Both the position numbers and the translations under genes were made by a program. Below the pieces are notes generated by a model. It ran no database searches. It saw only the letters and a list, made by a program, of their open reading frames with translations, and was not told the origin of the DNA. DNA of 64,000 bases from Providencia rettgeri. GTDB lineage: Bacteria > Pseudomonadota > Gammaproteobacteria > Enterobacterales > Enterobacteriaceae. This document shows positions 1 through 9,579 of the stretch, piece after piece. Within the stretch, counting starts at the first letter, position 1. Every line of letters starts with the position of its first letter. The stretch lies in assembly GCF_013702265.1 (NCBI RefSeq), contig NZ_CP059348.1, positions 3,472,001 to 3,536,000 on the forward strand, in the 5' to 3' direction.

Positions 1-118
1 ACGCGCAGTGGATGAACAGTTTTGATTTTGTTGCGCAACGAGAGTATGATGCGCTCTTCCCAATTTAGGGATGTTATTCATGGGTTCCCTCACCCCATTG
101 CGACTAAAAAGGTACAAT

Positions 119-787
119 ATGTTTACGTTTACTCCGCAGCAAAAAGCCACTGCGTTAATTTGGCTATCGTTATTTCATATTTTAATTATTACATCCAGCA
201 ACTACTTGGTGCAGTTACCCATTAATATTTTTGGGTTTCATACTACCTGGGGTGCGTTTACCTTTCCCTTTATTTTCCTTGCTACGGACTTAACAGTTCG
301 CATCTATGGTGCGCCATTAGCTCGTCGAATTATCACTGCGGTCATGCTACCGGCATTATTAATTTCGTATGTAATTTCTGCTCTGTTCTTCCAAGGAGAA
401 TGGCAAGGTTTTGCGGCTATCATGACATTTAACCTGCTTGTTGCGCGTATCGCGGCGGCAAGTTTTATGGCATATGTCCTCGGTCAAATCTTGGATGTCA
501 GCGTGTTTAACCGCCTGCGCCAAAACAAACGTTGGTTTGTGGCTCCCGCCTGCGCCATGTTTTTTGGTAACTTGATTGATACCATCGCGTTCTTCTTTAT
601 CGCGTTTTATCAAAGCAGCGACCCGTTTATGGCAGCGAATTGGATGGAAATCGCCCTTGTTGATTACGTCTTCAAGTTATTAATTTGTATGTTGTTCTTC
701 TTGCCAGCTTACGGTTTATTACTGAACTTTATTTTGAAGACTTTCTTCGCTACCGCCAGCAAGAAACAATTATCCCCACAGCACTGA
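119..787 (+). CDS. yhhQ: Queuosine precursor transporter (YhhQ family)
   Basis: An inner-membrane protein of about 222 residues with six or so hydrophobic segments. It is nearly collinear with E. coli YhhQ, which imports preQ0/preQ1, the precursors of the tRNA nucleoside queuosine. The family block around HTTWGAFTFPFIFLATDL and the acidic/aromatic loops match the family as I remember it. The frame is open upstream to an ATG at 71. The ATG at 119 is preferred because the protein then begins like YhhQ (MFTFTPQQK) and has an AAAAAGG ribosome site about 6 nt upstream. It is the only gene at the left edge and converges on glpC. Family assignment is confident; substrate is by homology. Confidence 0.9.
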   Translation: MFTFTPQQKATALIWLSLFHILIITSSNYLVQLPINIFGFHTTWGAFTFPFIFLATDLTVRIYGAPLARRIITAVMLPALLISYVISALFFQGEWQGFAAIMTFNLLVARIAAASFMAYVLGQILDVSVFNRLRQNKRWFVAPACAMFFGNLIDTIAFFFIAFYQSSDPFMAANWMEIALVDYVFKLLICMLFFLPAYGLLLNFILKTFFATASKKQLSPQH

Positions 788-790
788 GAT

Positions 791-822
791 AAAAAAGGGA
801 GATAAGCCATCACTTATCTCCC
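791..822 (-). terminator. Intrinsic terminator of glpABC
   Basis: A perfect 10-bp stem (GGGAGATAAG at 797-806, CTTATCTCCC at 813-822) with a 6-nt loop. Read on the minus strand it is followed by six T (796-791), so it ends the glpABC transcript. It may also stop yhhQ, although the plus strand lacks a T run. Confidence 0.8.
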
Positions 823-880
823 AAAGGGTTAACTTGATTAATACCTAACGACTTTTCACATTGCTCAACACAACCATTGA

Positions 881-2077
881 TTATTCGAGTGCGCGAGCTA
901 GCAGCGAAATTGGGTGTTCACATTTCTTACTGGTGGACATTTCAATTTGCCATTTACAGGTTTCACAGTCGGTGATCACCATATCCGCGCCACTCTCTTC
1001 AATTTGACGGAACAGCCCAGCTCCAATACCTTGGGAAACTTCGTAGTTCTCTTTTTTGAACCCGTAAGTTCCTGCGATACCGCAGCATTGTGAATCTAAG
1101 ACAATCAGTTCAACACCCGGTACGCGCTTGATCAGTTCAAGGGTGTAGGATGTCCAACCCATTTTTTCCATATGGCACGGCGTGTGATAAGCCACTTTTA
1201 ATGGAGTGTGCTTCAGTTTCAGTTCGCGCCCTTCTTCCAGCAGACGATAAATATAGCGGGTCGCTAATTCAATGTTATCACGCATCTCAGAGGTATCAAC
1301 ATCCAGCACATGGGTATACTCATCACGAATGGTAAATGTACAAGTCGATGAGGTCGCCACGACGGGAATATGTTTCTCCAGAATCGTCTCTTGGAGTGAT
1401 TCCAAATTCACATTCGCTTGGCGTTTCGCTTGCTTCATAAATCCGTTTGCGATCAGTGCCACACCACAACATTTTTCACGTTTTAACAGCTGAACACCAA
1501 TATTCATACCATTGAAAACTTTGATTAAATCTTTACCCAGTTGCGGATGGTTATAGTTCACATAGCAGCCATGGAAGAATGCCACTTGCTCTTCAAACTT
1601 CGCCTGCTCTGCGGCTTGTTTACCGTACCAACGACGGAAAGTCCCGAATGAATATTTCGGCAGCTCACGACGATGGTCAATTTTCAGGGCTTTATCCAGA
1701 ATTTGGCGAACGGGTTTTAAACCCGTAATAGTATTGACTACAGGGGCAAATGGGGTCGATAAGGAGCCCATGATATCTGTATGGCTTAAAATCGCATCAC
1801 GCAGTTTCGGTTTCTGCTGGCTATAGGTATTACGAGCGCGGGCGATAATATCCCCAATCTTCACATCAGACGGGCACGCCACTTCACAACGCTTACAGTT
1901 AGTACAGAATTTCAATGCATCATCGTACATCATCGGATCTTTTAAGCGTAAACGCTCACCATCAGGACCCGCTTGTTTTGGCCCTGGATACAGTGGGTTC
2001 GCCTTTGCCACTGGGCAATAGGTGGTACAAACAGTACATTTTATACAGCTTTCAAAGCTTGCATCTTGAATACTCAT
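881..2077 (-). CDS. glpC: Anaerobic glycerol-3-phosphate dehydrogenase subunit C
   Basis: The 398-residue iron-sulfur subunit that anchors GlpAB to the membrane and passes electrons from glycerol-3-phosphate to menaquinone. Two ferredoxin-type 4Fe-4S motifs lie near the N terminus (CIKCTVCTTYCP at about 11-22; CTNCKRCEVACP at about 58-69). Two cysteine-rich CCG domains follow (CCGVAL and CCGIAG), as in heterodisulfide reductase-like proteins. It is the last gene of glpABC. Its ATG overlaps the glpB stop by 4 bp, which implies translational coupling. Length and motifs match E. coli GlpC. Confidence 0.96.
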   Translation of the reverse strand: MSIQDASFESCIKCTVCTTYCPVAKANPLYPGPKQAGPDGERLRLKDPMMYDDALKFCTNCKRCEVACPSDVKIGDIIARARNTYSQQKPKLRDAILSHTDIMGSLSTPFAPVVNTITGLKPVRQILDKALKIDHRRELPKYSFGTFRRWYGKQAAEQAKFEEQVAFFHGCYVNYNHPQLGKDLIKVFNGMNIGVQLLKREKCCGVALIANGFMKQAKRQANVNLESLQETILEKHIPVVATSSTCTFTIRDEYTHVLDVDTSEMRDNIELATRYIYRLLEEGRELKLKHTPLKVAYHTPCHMEKMGWTSYTLELIKRVPGVELIVLDSQCCGIAGTYGFKKENYEVSQGIGAGLFRQIEESGADMVITDCETCKWQIEMSTSKKCEHPISLLARALE

Positions 2078-3369
2078 TGTGCCACCTCCGCCTGCATGGC
2101 TTGATCTTTAGCAAATTCATTCACGATTTCATTCGCAGCATATAAGCCCGTGACCAGCGAAACCCCTGCACCGCAGCCTTGAGTTAGTGGATCAAACCCG
2201 CTTAAGACCGCACCTGCGATATACAGGTTTTCGATGGTTTCACCGTGTTTTTTACCGCGTAAATTTCCGTCGGTTTGTACACCAAACGCCATGTATGGCT
2301 GAGATGCGAAGAACTCTTTGTTCGTCCATTTGGCGCGGTCGCCGATTTCGCCTAAATCCAAATTCATCAAAGGTTCATACACTTGGTCAAATTTCGCGAC
2401 CAAGCCGTTATTAAAGAAACTTCCCGTCGCCAACACAAAATGTTTAGCTTTCAATGAAATATTGCCGTGATTACGGGTTTGCACAGATTCAATACGTGAC
2501 CCCACGAAATTGACGGAAGTGACTTTATCACCCGGCATCATGATCCCGCCTTGACGGCGGAACTGGCGTAATAGCATTTCATGAAGGCGAATACCTAATA
2601 AAGATGGCGGTAATGTTGGCAGTAAAAATAGCGGCTTACCTAAGCGTTTCTGCAACTCTAACATTGGCTCTTCACTGTCAAGACCAATACACGCAGGCAT
2701 AAACACCGCATCCGCATTAGCAACTAACGGTGCAATTTCTTCCACAATTTGCGCCATATTTTCAGGTCTATCTAACCAGCGCGCTACGTTAATCGCTCGG
2801 AACTCGCTTGGGTTTTCTCTTAAGCGGTCAAGTAACGGTAAGTGGACATAGCACGCCTCAGCTTCTAATCCTTGGCGATCCAACTCATCCGCCACCATTT
2901 GCGGTTGAAAATCGAGGAAACCTTCAATGCCCACAACGGCAATTTTGCCTAATTCCATCGGTTGATGGAGCGCAGTTGTTGGTACCGACTCTGGGCTAAG
3001 CCATGTCATTCGCTTATGACCTAACGGCGTAATACGGTAATGGTTTTCTTCGCAAGAACCTTTTAGATGTAGCCCTGCTTGCTGTAGTGTAGTCTGTGCC
3101 AATTTAGCCAGCTCAGCGACTTTTTCTGTCCCAATCAAACTGTACGGATGACTCGGTGCTTGTTGTTTTAGCGCTTCCAACATGGACAGCGGTTGCTCAA
3201 CTTGAGTGCCATCAGGAAGATGCGTTAATAAATCCAATGAGCCCGACGAGAAATGCAGTGCGTTCTGCCCTGCACTCACGATGGCACAAGAAAGTCCTGA
3301 TTGAGTCAGACGAATTCCACAGATAAGACCGGCAAGGCCTCCGCCCATCACTACTGCATCATATTTCAT
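2074..3369 (-). CDS. glpB: Anaerobic glycerol-3-phosphate dehydrogenase subunit B
   Basis: A 431-residue FAD/FMN-dependent subunit of the anaerobic GlpABC complex. The N terminus carries a dinucleotide-binding GGGLAGL motif (residues 9-15), and the C terminus has the flavoprotein-like GAVLSGFDPLTQGCGAG segment. It overlaps glpA upstream by 11 bp and glpC downstream by 4 bp, so the three subunits are translated from one tightly coupled message. Length is near the E. coli protein (about 419). No oddities seen. Confidence 0.95.
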   Translation of the reverse strand: MKYDAVVMGGGLAGLICGIRLTQSGLSCAIVSAGQNALHFSSGSLDLLTHLPDGTQVEQPLSMLEALKQQAPSHPYSLIGTEKVAELAKLAQTTLQQAGLHLKGSCEENHYRITPLGHKRMTWLSPESVPTTALHQPMELGKIAVVGIEGFLDFQPQMVADELDRQGLEAEACYVHLPLLDRLRENPSEFRAINVARWLDRPENMAQIVEEIAPLVANADAVFMPACIGLDSEEPMLELQKRLGKPLFLLPTLPPSLLGIRLHEMLLRQFRRQGGIMMPGDKVTSVNFVGSRIESVQTRNHGNISLKAKHFVLATGSFFNNGLVAKFDQVYEPLMNLDLGEIGDRAKWTNKEFFASQPYMAFGVQTDGNLRGKKHGETIENLYIAGAVLSGFDPLTQGCGAGVSLVTGLYAANEIVNEFAKDQAMQAEVAQ

Positions 3370-5014
3370 TCTCTGCCTCCTTCTGAGCAGGCTGGCTCAA
3401 TGTACTTTCATTCATGCCACATAATCCGTGATACACCCAACTGGTAAACTCGCTTTCACGCAAAGCATCCCCCCAAGCAATCGGTCTCACCCCTTTCCAA
3501 CGCTCATTTAAGAAGTGCCCCAGTTGCTGCTCGGTTTCATGTGGTGTAGTGACGTTAAAACGATTGAGTAATCCCGCCGCGCGGCAAGCACAAAGTTCAC
3601 CTTGGCACGTCCCCATACCCACACGGGTACGACGGCGTAAATCAAGCAAGTTATTGACGGTTAAAGATTCCACTGCATAACGAACCTCACCCGCCGTCAC
3701 CGCTTCACACTCACACACTAAGCTTTTATCTAAACGATTAGCGCTGAGGATCGCAGACGCCCTATCACCATGACGATAAACCGCCGAACCGCGAATAGGT
3801 GCAGGGATAGAAACCACATTGCGCAGCGCTTCTTCTGCACTGTGTTGAGAACCTGGCAGTGGTGCTTCAGCAGTTGTACATGGGGTCGTAACACCCAATT
3901 TTTCACAAACTTTATTGGTCGCCCATTCTGCCATTAAGCGATAAGTCATTAACTTACCGCCCGTAATGGTAATGAAACCATCTAAACCATCGCGTTTTGC
4001 GTGGTCGAGTAACACGATACCGCGGCTTACGTTACGACCAGAAGGGTCATCATCACTCGCCACTAATGGGCGAACACCTGCATACGCGCGTAAGATGCGC
4101 GTTGTCGCTAATGCTGGTGACAACATAGAACCTTCGCGGATCAAAATATCCACTTCTTCTGGTGTCACATACATATTATCGATTTGGTCATATTCGATAT
4201 GCGTTGACGTAGTACCAATCAAAGAAATGGTATCCCCCGGAACCAGAATGTCCGCATCTGCCGGTTTACGGCAACGGTTGATCACCATATTGTTAAGACG
4301 GTGACCTAAAATAAGTAATGCCCCTTTCGCTGGGAACATTTTGATTTTCAGATCGGCGTATTCGGCAATTTTCTGTCCCCAAATTCCGCCAGCATTCACC
4401 ACGATTTGCGCATGAATATCATATTGGCGTTTAGCTTGATGGTCATAAACCGTCACGCCGCGAACTTTATCCCCTTGGCGGATCAAGCCAATCACTTCAT
4501 GGTAAGTCAGCACTTTAGCGCCATGTTCGCGCGCATCGAGCATATTGGCAGCGGTTAAGCGGAATGGATCAACAGTACCATCAGGCACGCGAACCGCACC
4601 AATTAAACGCGGGTTAACTGAAGGTTCTAAGCGAATAGCTTCTGCGGGATCAATCGCTTGAGCATCAATGCCAGCGGATTGGCAAGCGGTGATAAATTGC
4701 TGCTGATATTCGAGGCTATCTTCAGGTAGGGTAATAAAGAGTCCATCGGTTTTTTCAACACAATGATGGGCAATACGCTTAAGAATTTTGTTTTCTTCTA
4801 TACACTCTCTTGCCGATTCACTATCTGTCACAGCATAACGAGCACCACTGTGTAGCAAGCCATGGTTACGCCCTGTTGCACCTGTCGCAATATCATGCCG
4901 TTCTAGCAAAACTGCTTTTAATCCACGGCGAGCGCAGTCACGAGCGACACCTGCACCTGTTGCGCCACCACCGATAATGATGACATCCGTTTCAGTCACA
5001 GATGAGCCATTCAT
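3359..5014 (-). CDS. glpA: Anaerobic glycerol-3-phosphate dehydrogenase subunit A
   Basis: The 551-residue catalytic subunit that oxidises sn-glycerol-3-phosphate to dihydroxyacetone phosphate under anaerobic conditions. The N-terminal FAD fingerprint is IIIGGGATGAGVARDCA (about 12-28), followed by the DAO fold with GRNHGLLHSGARY. The C-terminal part has a BFD-like 2Fe-2S cysteine set (CECE at about 435 and GTCQGELCACR at about 470). It is the first gene of glpABC and is transcribed divergently from glpT. The intergenic region carries a GlpR-like operator and a strong CRP site, which fits induction by glycerol-3-phosphate and catabolite control. Confidence 0.96.
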   Translation of the reverse strand: MNGSSVTETDVIIIGGGATGAGVARDCARRGLKAVLLERHDIATGATGRNHGLLHSGARYAVTDSESARECIEENKILKRIAHHCVEKTDGLFITLPEDSLEYQQQFITACQSAGIDAQAIDPAEAIRLEPSVNPRLIGAVRVPDGTVDPFRLTAANMLDAREHGAKVLTYHEVIGLIRQGDKVRGVTVYDHQAKRQYDIHAQIVVNAGGIWGQKIAEYADLKIKMFPAKGALLILGHRLNNMVINRCRKPADADILVPGDTISLIGTTSTHIEYDQIDNMYVTPEEVDILIREGSMLSPALATTRILRAYAGVRPLVASDDDPSGRNVSRGIVLLDHAKRDGLDGFITITGGKLMTYRLMAEWATNKVCEKLGVTTPCTTAEAPLPGSQHSAEEALRNVVSIPAPIRGSAVYRHGDRASAILSANRLDKSLVCECEAVTAGEVRYAVESLTVNNLLDLRRRTRVGMGTCQGELCACRAAGLLNRFNVTTPHETEQQLGHFLNERWKGVRPIAWGDALRESEFTSWVYHGLCGMNESTLSQPAQKEAENEI

Positions 5015-5108
5015 GTCGCATTCCTCACGTTAATCAATCTTCACTATTCGATAAGTATAGTTTCTATTTTTATAGTCTATAGTTAATATAAGCTCAAAAA
5101 AGCGCTCA

Positions 5109-5126
5109 ATGTTTGATAAGGAACAA
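5109..5126. promoter_or_regulatory. GlpR operator (candidate)
   Basis: ATGTTTGATAAGGAACAA differs at three of 18 positions from the E. coli-type GlpR operator ATGTTCGATAACGAACAT. It lies between glpA and glpT, both known GlpR targets in enterics. Confidence 0.7.
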
Positions 5127-5171
5127 AAACGAAAGTCAAAAGTACAAATTAGGTACATCAAAGCGCGGAAG

Positions 5172-5187
5172 CGTGATAACCCTCACA
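5172..5187. promoter_or_regulatory. CRP binding site (candidate)
   Basis: CGTGA-TAACCC-TCACA, one mismatch to the CRP consensus TGTGA-N6-TCACA, in the middle of the glpA/glpT region. Confidence 0.75.
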
Positions 5188-5448
5188 AAATAATTCACAA
5201 TTTTAGTTCCATTCCATTCACAAATCGCATTAACTATGCAGCCAGATAAACAAAATCAATAATTGTGCGTTAGATTACAGATAAAATGTTTTTTAACGAT
5301 TAAGATTTAGCGCAATTAGAAAATAAAAGCGCTTAAAGAAACTCGATTGTTTTCGTTTTTGTTACTTCTCCCATAATAAACGCTCAACAACTTCACAACA
5401 TATGTGAAATGAAGAGCATATAACTACTGACATGCCATCGGAGGCTTT

Positions 5449-6798
5449 ATGTTACGCATGTTTAAACCCGCCGCTCATATCGAGAGGCTGCCAGCGGATA
5501 AAATAGACCCCGTCTATCGTAAATTACGTTGGCAGATTTTCCTGGGGATTTTCTTCGGTTACGCAGCATACTACTTAGTTAGAAAGAACTTCGCCCTTGC
5601 AATGCCTTATCTTGTTGAACAAGGTTTCTCTAAAGGTGACCTTGGTTTCGCATTATCTGGGATTTCAATCGCCTATGGTTTCTCCAAATTTATCATGGGC
5701 TCATTTTCCGACCGTGCTAACCCTCGGTACTTCTTACCGGCAGGTTTGATCCTCGCTTCACTTGTCATGATATTCATGGGCTTCGTGCCATGGGCAACGT
5801 CTAGCATCATGGTTATGTTCGTGTTGTTATTCTTATGTGGTTGGTTCCAAGGTATGGGTTGGCCTCCTTGCGGACGTACCATGGTTCACTGGTGGTCACA
5901 AAAAGAACGTGGCGGTATCGTCTCCGTTTGGAACTGTGCGCATAACGTCGGCGGTGGTCTGCCTCCATTACTGTTCCTGTTAGGTATGGCATGGTTTAAC
6001 GACTGGAAAGCTGCGCTATATATGCCAGCATTCGCGGCTATTTTAGTGGCAATGATTGCCTTCGCATTAATGCGTGATACCCCGCAATCTTGTGGTCTGC
6101 CACCAATTGAAGAGTACAAAAACGACTATCCAACAGACTATAAAGCCTCTGATGAAGAAGAATTAACCGCTAAAGCTATCTTCATGAAGTATGTATTCCC
6201 TAACAAACTTCTGTGGATGATTGCTATCGCTAACGTGTTCGTATACTTACTACGTTACGGTGTTCTGGACTGGTCACCAACTTACCTGCGCGAAGTTAAA
6301 CACTTCACAATGGATAAATCTTCATGGGCTTACTTCCTGTATGAATATGCGGGTATTCCAGGAACGCTGCTGTGCGGTTGGATGTCGGATAAAGTCTTCC
6401 GTGGTAACCGTGGCGCGACAGGCGTGTTCTTCATGACCTTAGTGACCATTGCAACTATCGTCTTCTGGATGAACCCAGCGGGTAACCCAGGCGTTGATAT
6501 GGCATGTATGTTGATTATCGGTTTCTTAATCTATGGCCCTGTCATGCTGATTGGTCTACACGCTCTTGAGCTTGCACCTAAGAAAGCAGCGGGTACCGCC
6601 GCAGGCTTCACCGGTTTATTCGGTTATCTTGGTGGTTCTGTTGCCGCAAGTGCTATCGTCGGTTATACCGTTGACTACTTCGGTTGGAACGGCGGTTTTG
6701 CTGTGATGATCGGTGGTTCCGCACTGGCCGTTGTTTTACTGTTCATCGTTATGCTGAGCGAAAGTAAACATAAACGTGAACTTGCTAAAAACCAATAA
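5449..6798 (+). CDS. glpT: Glycerol-3-phosphate:phosphate antiporter
   Basis: A 449-residue major facilitator superfamily antiporter of the inner membrane that imports glycerol-3-phosphate in exchange for phosphate. It aligns almost residue for residue with E. coli GlpT through most of its length. The substrate-binding residues R45, H165 and R269 fall at the same numbers. The start has a GGAGG ribosome site (CGGAGGCTTTATG). Downstream comes a strong terminator and then glpQ, whose product supplies the substrate. GlpT is also the known uptake route for fosfomycin, by family knowledge. Confidence 0.97.
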   Translation: MLRMFKPAAHIERLPADKIDPVYRKLRWQIFLGIFFGYAAYYLVRKNFALAMPYLVEQGFSKGDLGFALSGISIAYGFSKFIMGSFSDRANPRYFLPAGLILASLVMIFMGFVPWATSSIMVMFVLLFLCGWFQGMGWPPCGRTMVHWWSQKERGGIVSVWNCAHNVGGGLPPLLFLLGMAWFNDWKAALYMPAFAAILVAMIAFALMRDTPQSCGLPPIEEYKNDYPTDYKASDEEELTAKAIFMKYVFPNKLLWMIAIANVFVYLLRYGVLDWSPTYLREVKHFTMDKSSWAYFLYEYAGIPGTLLCGWMSDKVFRGNRGATGVFFMTLVTIATIVFWMNPAGNPGVDMACMLIIGFLIYGPVMLIGLHALELAPKKAAGTAAGFTGLFGYLGGSVAASAIVGYTVDYFGWNGGFAVMIGGSALAVVLLFIVMLSESKHKRELAKNQ

Positions 6799-6832
6799 GC
6801 GACCGCTTATGTTGAGTTGATTAGCTAGATTG

Positions 6833-6870
6833 ATGGGTTATATCAAGAAAAGGATATAACCCATTTTTTT
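6833..6870 (+). terminator. Intrinsic terminator after glpT
   Basis: A perfect 12-bp stem (ATGGGTTATATC at 6833-6844, GATATAACCCAT at 6853-6864), 8-nt loop, then a T run. glpQ may therefore depend on read-through or on its own promoter in the 180 bp that follow. Confidence 0.85.
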
Positions 6871-6910
6871 ACCCAAAATTTGTTATCGGCACTATTTTAT
6901 ATCTGCAAAA

Positions 6911-6986
6911 GTATTTATCTATAAATTTATCTACCTATAAAACTGTTTACCTACAAGCTTTTTACTTACAAATTTTTTTCTTACAA
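6911..6986 (+). repeat. Five degenerate 15-bp tandem repeats upstream of glpQ
   Basis: Consecutive units GTATTTATCTATAAA, TTTATCTACCTATAAA, ACTGTTTACCTACAA, GCTTTTTACTTACAA and ATTTTTTTCTTACAA have a period of 15 (one of 16) and share a core like TTTACYTACAA. They sit between the glpT terminator and the glpQ ribosome site. Confidence 0.7.
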
Positions 6987-7012
6987 ACAATGAGTACCAA
7001 GGAGATTTACTG

Positions 7013-8086
7013 ATGAATTTTCAATTAAAAACATTAGTCGCAAGTATGGTCTTAGTGATGTCAGTCTCTGCTGCTGCCGAAACGGCTGGTAAAGTGGTAA
7101 TTGCGCATCGTGGTGCAAGTGGTTATTTACCTGAACATACCCTTCCAGCGAAAGCGATGGCGTATGCGCAAGGCGCGGATTTCCTAGAACAAGATTTAGT
7201 GATGACCAAAGATAATGAGCTGGTTGTTCTTCATGACCACTATCTGGATCGTGTCACTGATGTAGCGGATAAGTTTCCAAATCGCGCACGTAAAGATGGT
7301 CGCTACTATGCCATCGACTTTACCCTGCCAGAAATTAAATCCCTGAAATTCACGGAAGGTTTCGACATTGTTGACGGCAAAAAAGTCCAAAGCTATCCAA
7401 ACCGTTTCCCAATGGGTAAATCTGATTTCCGTGTTCACACCTTCCAAGAAGAGATTGAATTTATTCAAGGTTTGAACAAATCTACGGGTAAAAATATCGG
7501 TATCTACCCTGAAATTAAAGCCCCTTGGTTCCATCAACAAGAAGGCAAGGATATCACCAAGAAAACCTTAGAAGTCCTGAAAGAGTATGGCTATACCAAC
7601 AAAGATTCTAACGTTTATCTGCAATCTTTCGACCCAATTGATCTAAAACGCATCAAAACGAAACTGATGCCAGAAATGGGAATGGATTTAAAACTGATCC
7701 AATTAATCGCTTATACCGATTGGGAAGAAACACAAGAGCAGAAGCCAGATGGAACATGGGTGAACTATAACTATGATTGGATGATGAAGCCGGGTGCGAT
7801 GAAAGAGATTGCAACCTACGCAGATGGTATTGGCCCTGACTATCATATGCTCATTAGCGAAGATTCTACGCCAACCAATATCAAAGTGAACGGTATGGTG
7901 AAGGAAGCTCACGCGAACCATATGGCGGTGCATCCATTTACTATCCGTGTGGACAAACTGCCTAAGTACGCAAAAGATGGTCAGCAGTTATATGACATTA
8001 TTTATAACCAAGCTGATGTTGATGGTGCCTTTACAGATTTCCCAGATTTAGGGGTTAAGTTCTTAGAGCAGCAAAAGCAGAAGTAA
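7013..8086 (+). CDS. glpQ: Periplasmic glycerophosphodiester phosphodiesterase
   Basis: A 357-residue secreted enzyme that hydrolyses glycerophosphodiesters (from deacylated phospholipids) to glycerol-3-phosphate and an alcohol, feeding GlpT. A Sec signal peptide occupies residues 1-23 (hydrophobic core, cleavage after SAAA). The GDPD domain starts with the catalytic IAHRGASGYLPEHT motif (about 29-42), followed by EQDLV and VLHDHYLDR metal and active-site segments. The start is supported by a strong AAGGAGA site. The calcium-dependent mechanism is by family. It forms the glpTQ unit, though a terminator separates it from glpT. Confidence 0.96.
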   Translation: MNFQLKTLVASMVLVMSVSAAAETAGKVVIAHRGASGYLPEHTLPAKAMAYAQGADFLEQDLVMTKDNELVVLHDHYLDRVTDVADKFPNRARKDGRYYAIDFTLPEIKSLKFTEGFDIVDGKKVQSYPNRFPMGKSDFRVHTFQEEIEFIQGLNKSTGKNIGIYPEIKAPWFHQQEGKDITKKTLEVLKEYGYTNKDSNVYLQSFDPIDLKRIKTKLMPEMGMDLKLIQLIAYTDWEETQEQKPDGTWVNYNYDWMMKPGAMKEIATYADGIGPDYHMLISEDSTPTNIKVNGMVKEAHANHMAVHPFTIRVDKLPKYAKDGQQLYDIIYNQADVDGAFTDFPDLGVKFLEQQKQK

Positions 8087-8096
8087 CTCTCCCTCA

Positions 8097-8140
8097 CTCT
8101 CTCGAGTCAATTGCAAGTCAATGACTCGAGAGAGTCTTTT
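8097..8140. terminator. Intrinsic terminator between glpQ and the T6SS island
   Basis: A perfect 13-bp stem (8097-8109 with 8122-8134) and 12-nt loop, followed by TCTTTT on the plus strand. It separates two converging units and may serve both. Confidence 0.75.
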
Positions 8141-8171
8141 CAATCAGAATAACGACTCTCTTACTTAGACT

Positions 8172-9296
8172 TTAAGCCTGAATTTGCTGCAATAAAAGTT
8201 GCGTTTCATGTTGCTGAGCGATCAGACTGTGGTGCGAATATTCACACGCTAGTGACAGCGCCACAACATGGCGAGCTATAGCGCCTTTCCCTAAAAGGGC
8301 ATCAATATCATAAAGATGCTCTGATAAATTAGGTACTTTCTGTCGTGCATAGCTCTCGATGCACTTTCCTTTATCATTTTCTTTCACGCCACTGTGCCAA
8401 ACCCTATCCAATTGCTCCCCTGAATACTGAAATTCACACTGTGTTTTCAGTGCATTTGCGAAAGATTCTTTATCTGTAGATATCGGACGCAGGAGCTTTG
8501 CTTTGATAGGTGCTCTTAAACGTTCGTAAAATCCTTGAGGTGCAAGCAATAGGCTCGCGGCTTCTTCACTCGCCGTCGAATCTAACTGAAACGCCAAAAT
8601 GGCGTATAGCTTGGGTTCAAAGGCATTTTCATACAATGCTAATAACCATTGACTGAACGACTCGGAGGGTAATATCTCAACGGATTCCAGCGTCAATGAC
8701 AAACGCGCAGCTTCCCGCTCAATCAGTTCCTGCCAGTTAGATTCATTATCTTCAGTTTGCCAATATAGGGTAATAGGCTGGGAGAGAGAATGTTGATGGT
8801 AATACTCGGCAATGGGCGCAAGTAATTTTCGCACCACTATTTCTTGTTTTTCCCATGACGAAAGCGATTTCAATGAGCTTAGCGTCAATACATTATCTTT
8901 ATTGGGTGGCAATGAAGATAAAGAAATACCGTTTTGTTGCTCTTCATCGATTTGCGTTAATCGAGTATGCGTTAACACCCCAAGGTGCTTGCCTGCCCAA
9001 TAACGCCATTCTCTGCGAGCATCATCTAACATATTGGTAAAAAGTTGATGGCGATAAGCAGCGATTGAGTAGATAAAAAATCGAATAAAACCCACCAACA
9101 GCGCGGGGCAAATAACGAATACAATCATCAGCGTGGTGTTGCTGGTAGTTGGCGATAGCATTTCATTTGTGGATAAATAGAGGCTCAGCCCAAATCCAAG
9201 AGCACCTACAATCAGCATAATCAAAAACCAAAGCATCCAACGGGGTACTTTAGGCGCTAGAGGGTGATCTAATGAAGGTGTTTTCCAACTCATCAT
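8172..9296 (-). CDS. T6SS-island membrane protein, function unknown
   Basis: 374 residues. Two hydrophobic segments lie close together near the N terminus (about 20-42 and 54-78), followed by a long, largely cytoplasmic region with no motif I recognise. It is the last gene of the vgrG island. Its start overlaps the PAAR gene by 4 bp, so it is translationally coupled to a spike-tip protein. That arrangement suggests a role in loading, immunity or accessory assembly for PAAR/VgrG cargo, but this is inference from position only. It could equally be an immunity protein with its active part in the membrane. Confidence 0.75.
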   Translation of the reverse strand: MMSWKTPSLDHPLAPKVPRWMLWFLIMLIVGALGFGLSLYLSTNEMLSPTTSNTTLMIVFVICPALLVGFIRFFIYSIAAYRHQLFTNMLDDARREWRYWAGKHLGVLTHTRLTQIDEEQQNGISLSSLPPNKDNVLTLSSLKSLSSWEKQEIVVRKLLAPIAEYYHQHSLSQPITLYWQTEDNESNWQELIEREAARLSLTLESVEILPSESFSQWLLALYENAFEPKLYAILAFQLDSTASEEAASLLLAPQGFYERLRAPIKAKLLRPISTDKESFANALKTQCEFQYSGEQLDRVWHSGVKENDKGKCIESYARQKVPNLSEHLYDIDALLGKGAIARHVVALSLACEYSHHSLIAQQHETQLLLQQIQA

Positions 9297-9556
9297 GATT
9301 GTTCGCCCGACGATGACAAACTAGCAATAAGCGTACAGCCACATTCAGTTTGAAAACCATTCAGTGCCGCCTGACGACCGGATATTAAAATGCGCGTTGA
9401 ACCGGGTAAAATGGCATTAACGCCGTGCCCTTTTTTAGGGCAATTGACTTTGTCACCCACTAAAGCGATGGGTTTACCATACATAACAAAGCCAGATGCA
9501 GTAATCACTTCACCGCCATGAGTGGTTTTGTCACCTAATCGAACAAGTGCGCGCAT
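9293..9556 (-). CDS. PAAR-domain T6SS spike-tip protein
   Basis: 87 residues forming a single PAAR domain. It has the characteristic start RLGDKTTHGG, a GDKVNCPKKGHG segment with metal-ligand Cys/His, and a final CGCTL near residue 74. PAAR proteins form the sharp metal-binding cone on top of the VgrG trimer. There is no C-terminal toxin extension, so the effector must travel with VgrG or as separate cargo. It is followed by a membrane protein with a 4-bp overlap. Confidence 0.93.
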   Translation of the reverse strand: MRALVRLGDKTTHGGEVITASGFVMYGKPIALVGDKVNCPKKGHGVNAILPGSTRILISGRQAALNGFQTECGCTLIASLSSSGEQS

Positions 9557-9579
9557 GTTAAGATCCTTTTATTAATGAG

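Larger units (their letters stand above)
5015..5448. promoter_or_regulatory. Divergent glpA/glpT control region
   Basis: 434 bp, AT-rich, between two divergently read start codons. It holds a GlpR-like operator, a CRP site and a weaker second GlpR-like sequence (TATTCGATAAG at 5045-5055). It therefore most likely contains both the glpABC and glpTQ promoters. I cannot place the transcription starts with certainty. A near-palindrome TTCACAACATATGTGAA (5392-5408) lies about 40 bp before glpT and is unexplained. Confidence 0.75.

Noticed and set aside
1150-1493. Plus-strand open frames antisense to glpC
   Set aside because: They lie wholly within a well-supported gene and have no ribosome sites or family features. 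Similar shadows across the window were dropped for the same reason.
5392-5408. TTCACAACATATGTGAA near-palindrome before glpT considered as a CRP site
   Set aside because: The half sites are in the opposite order (TCACA...TGTGA), so it does not fit TGTGA-N6-TCACA.
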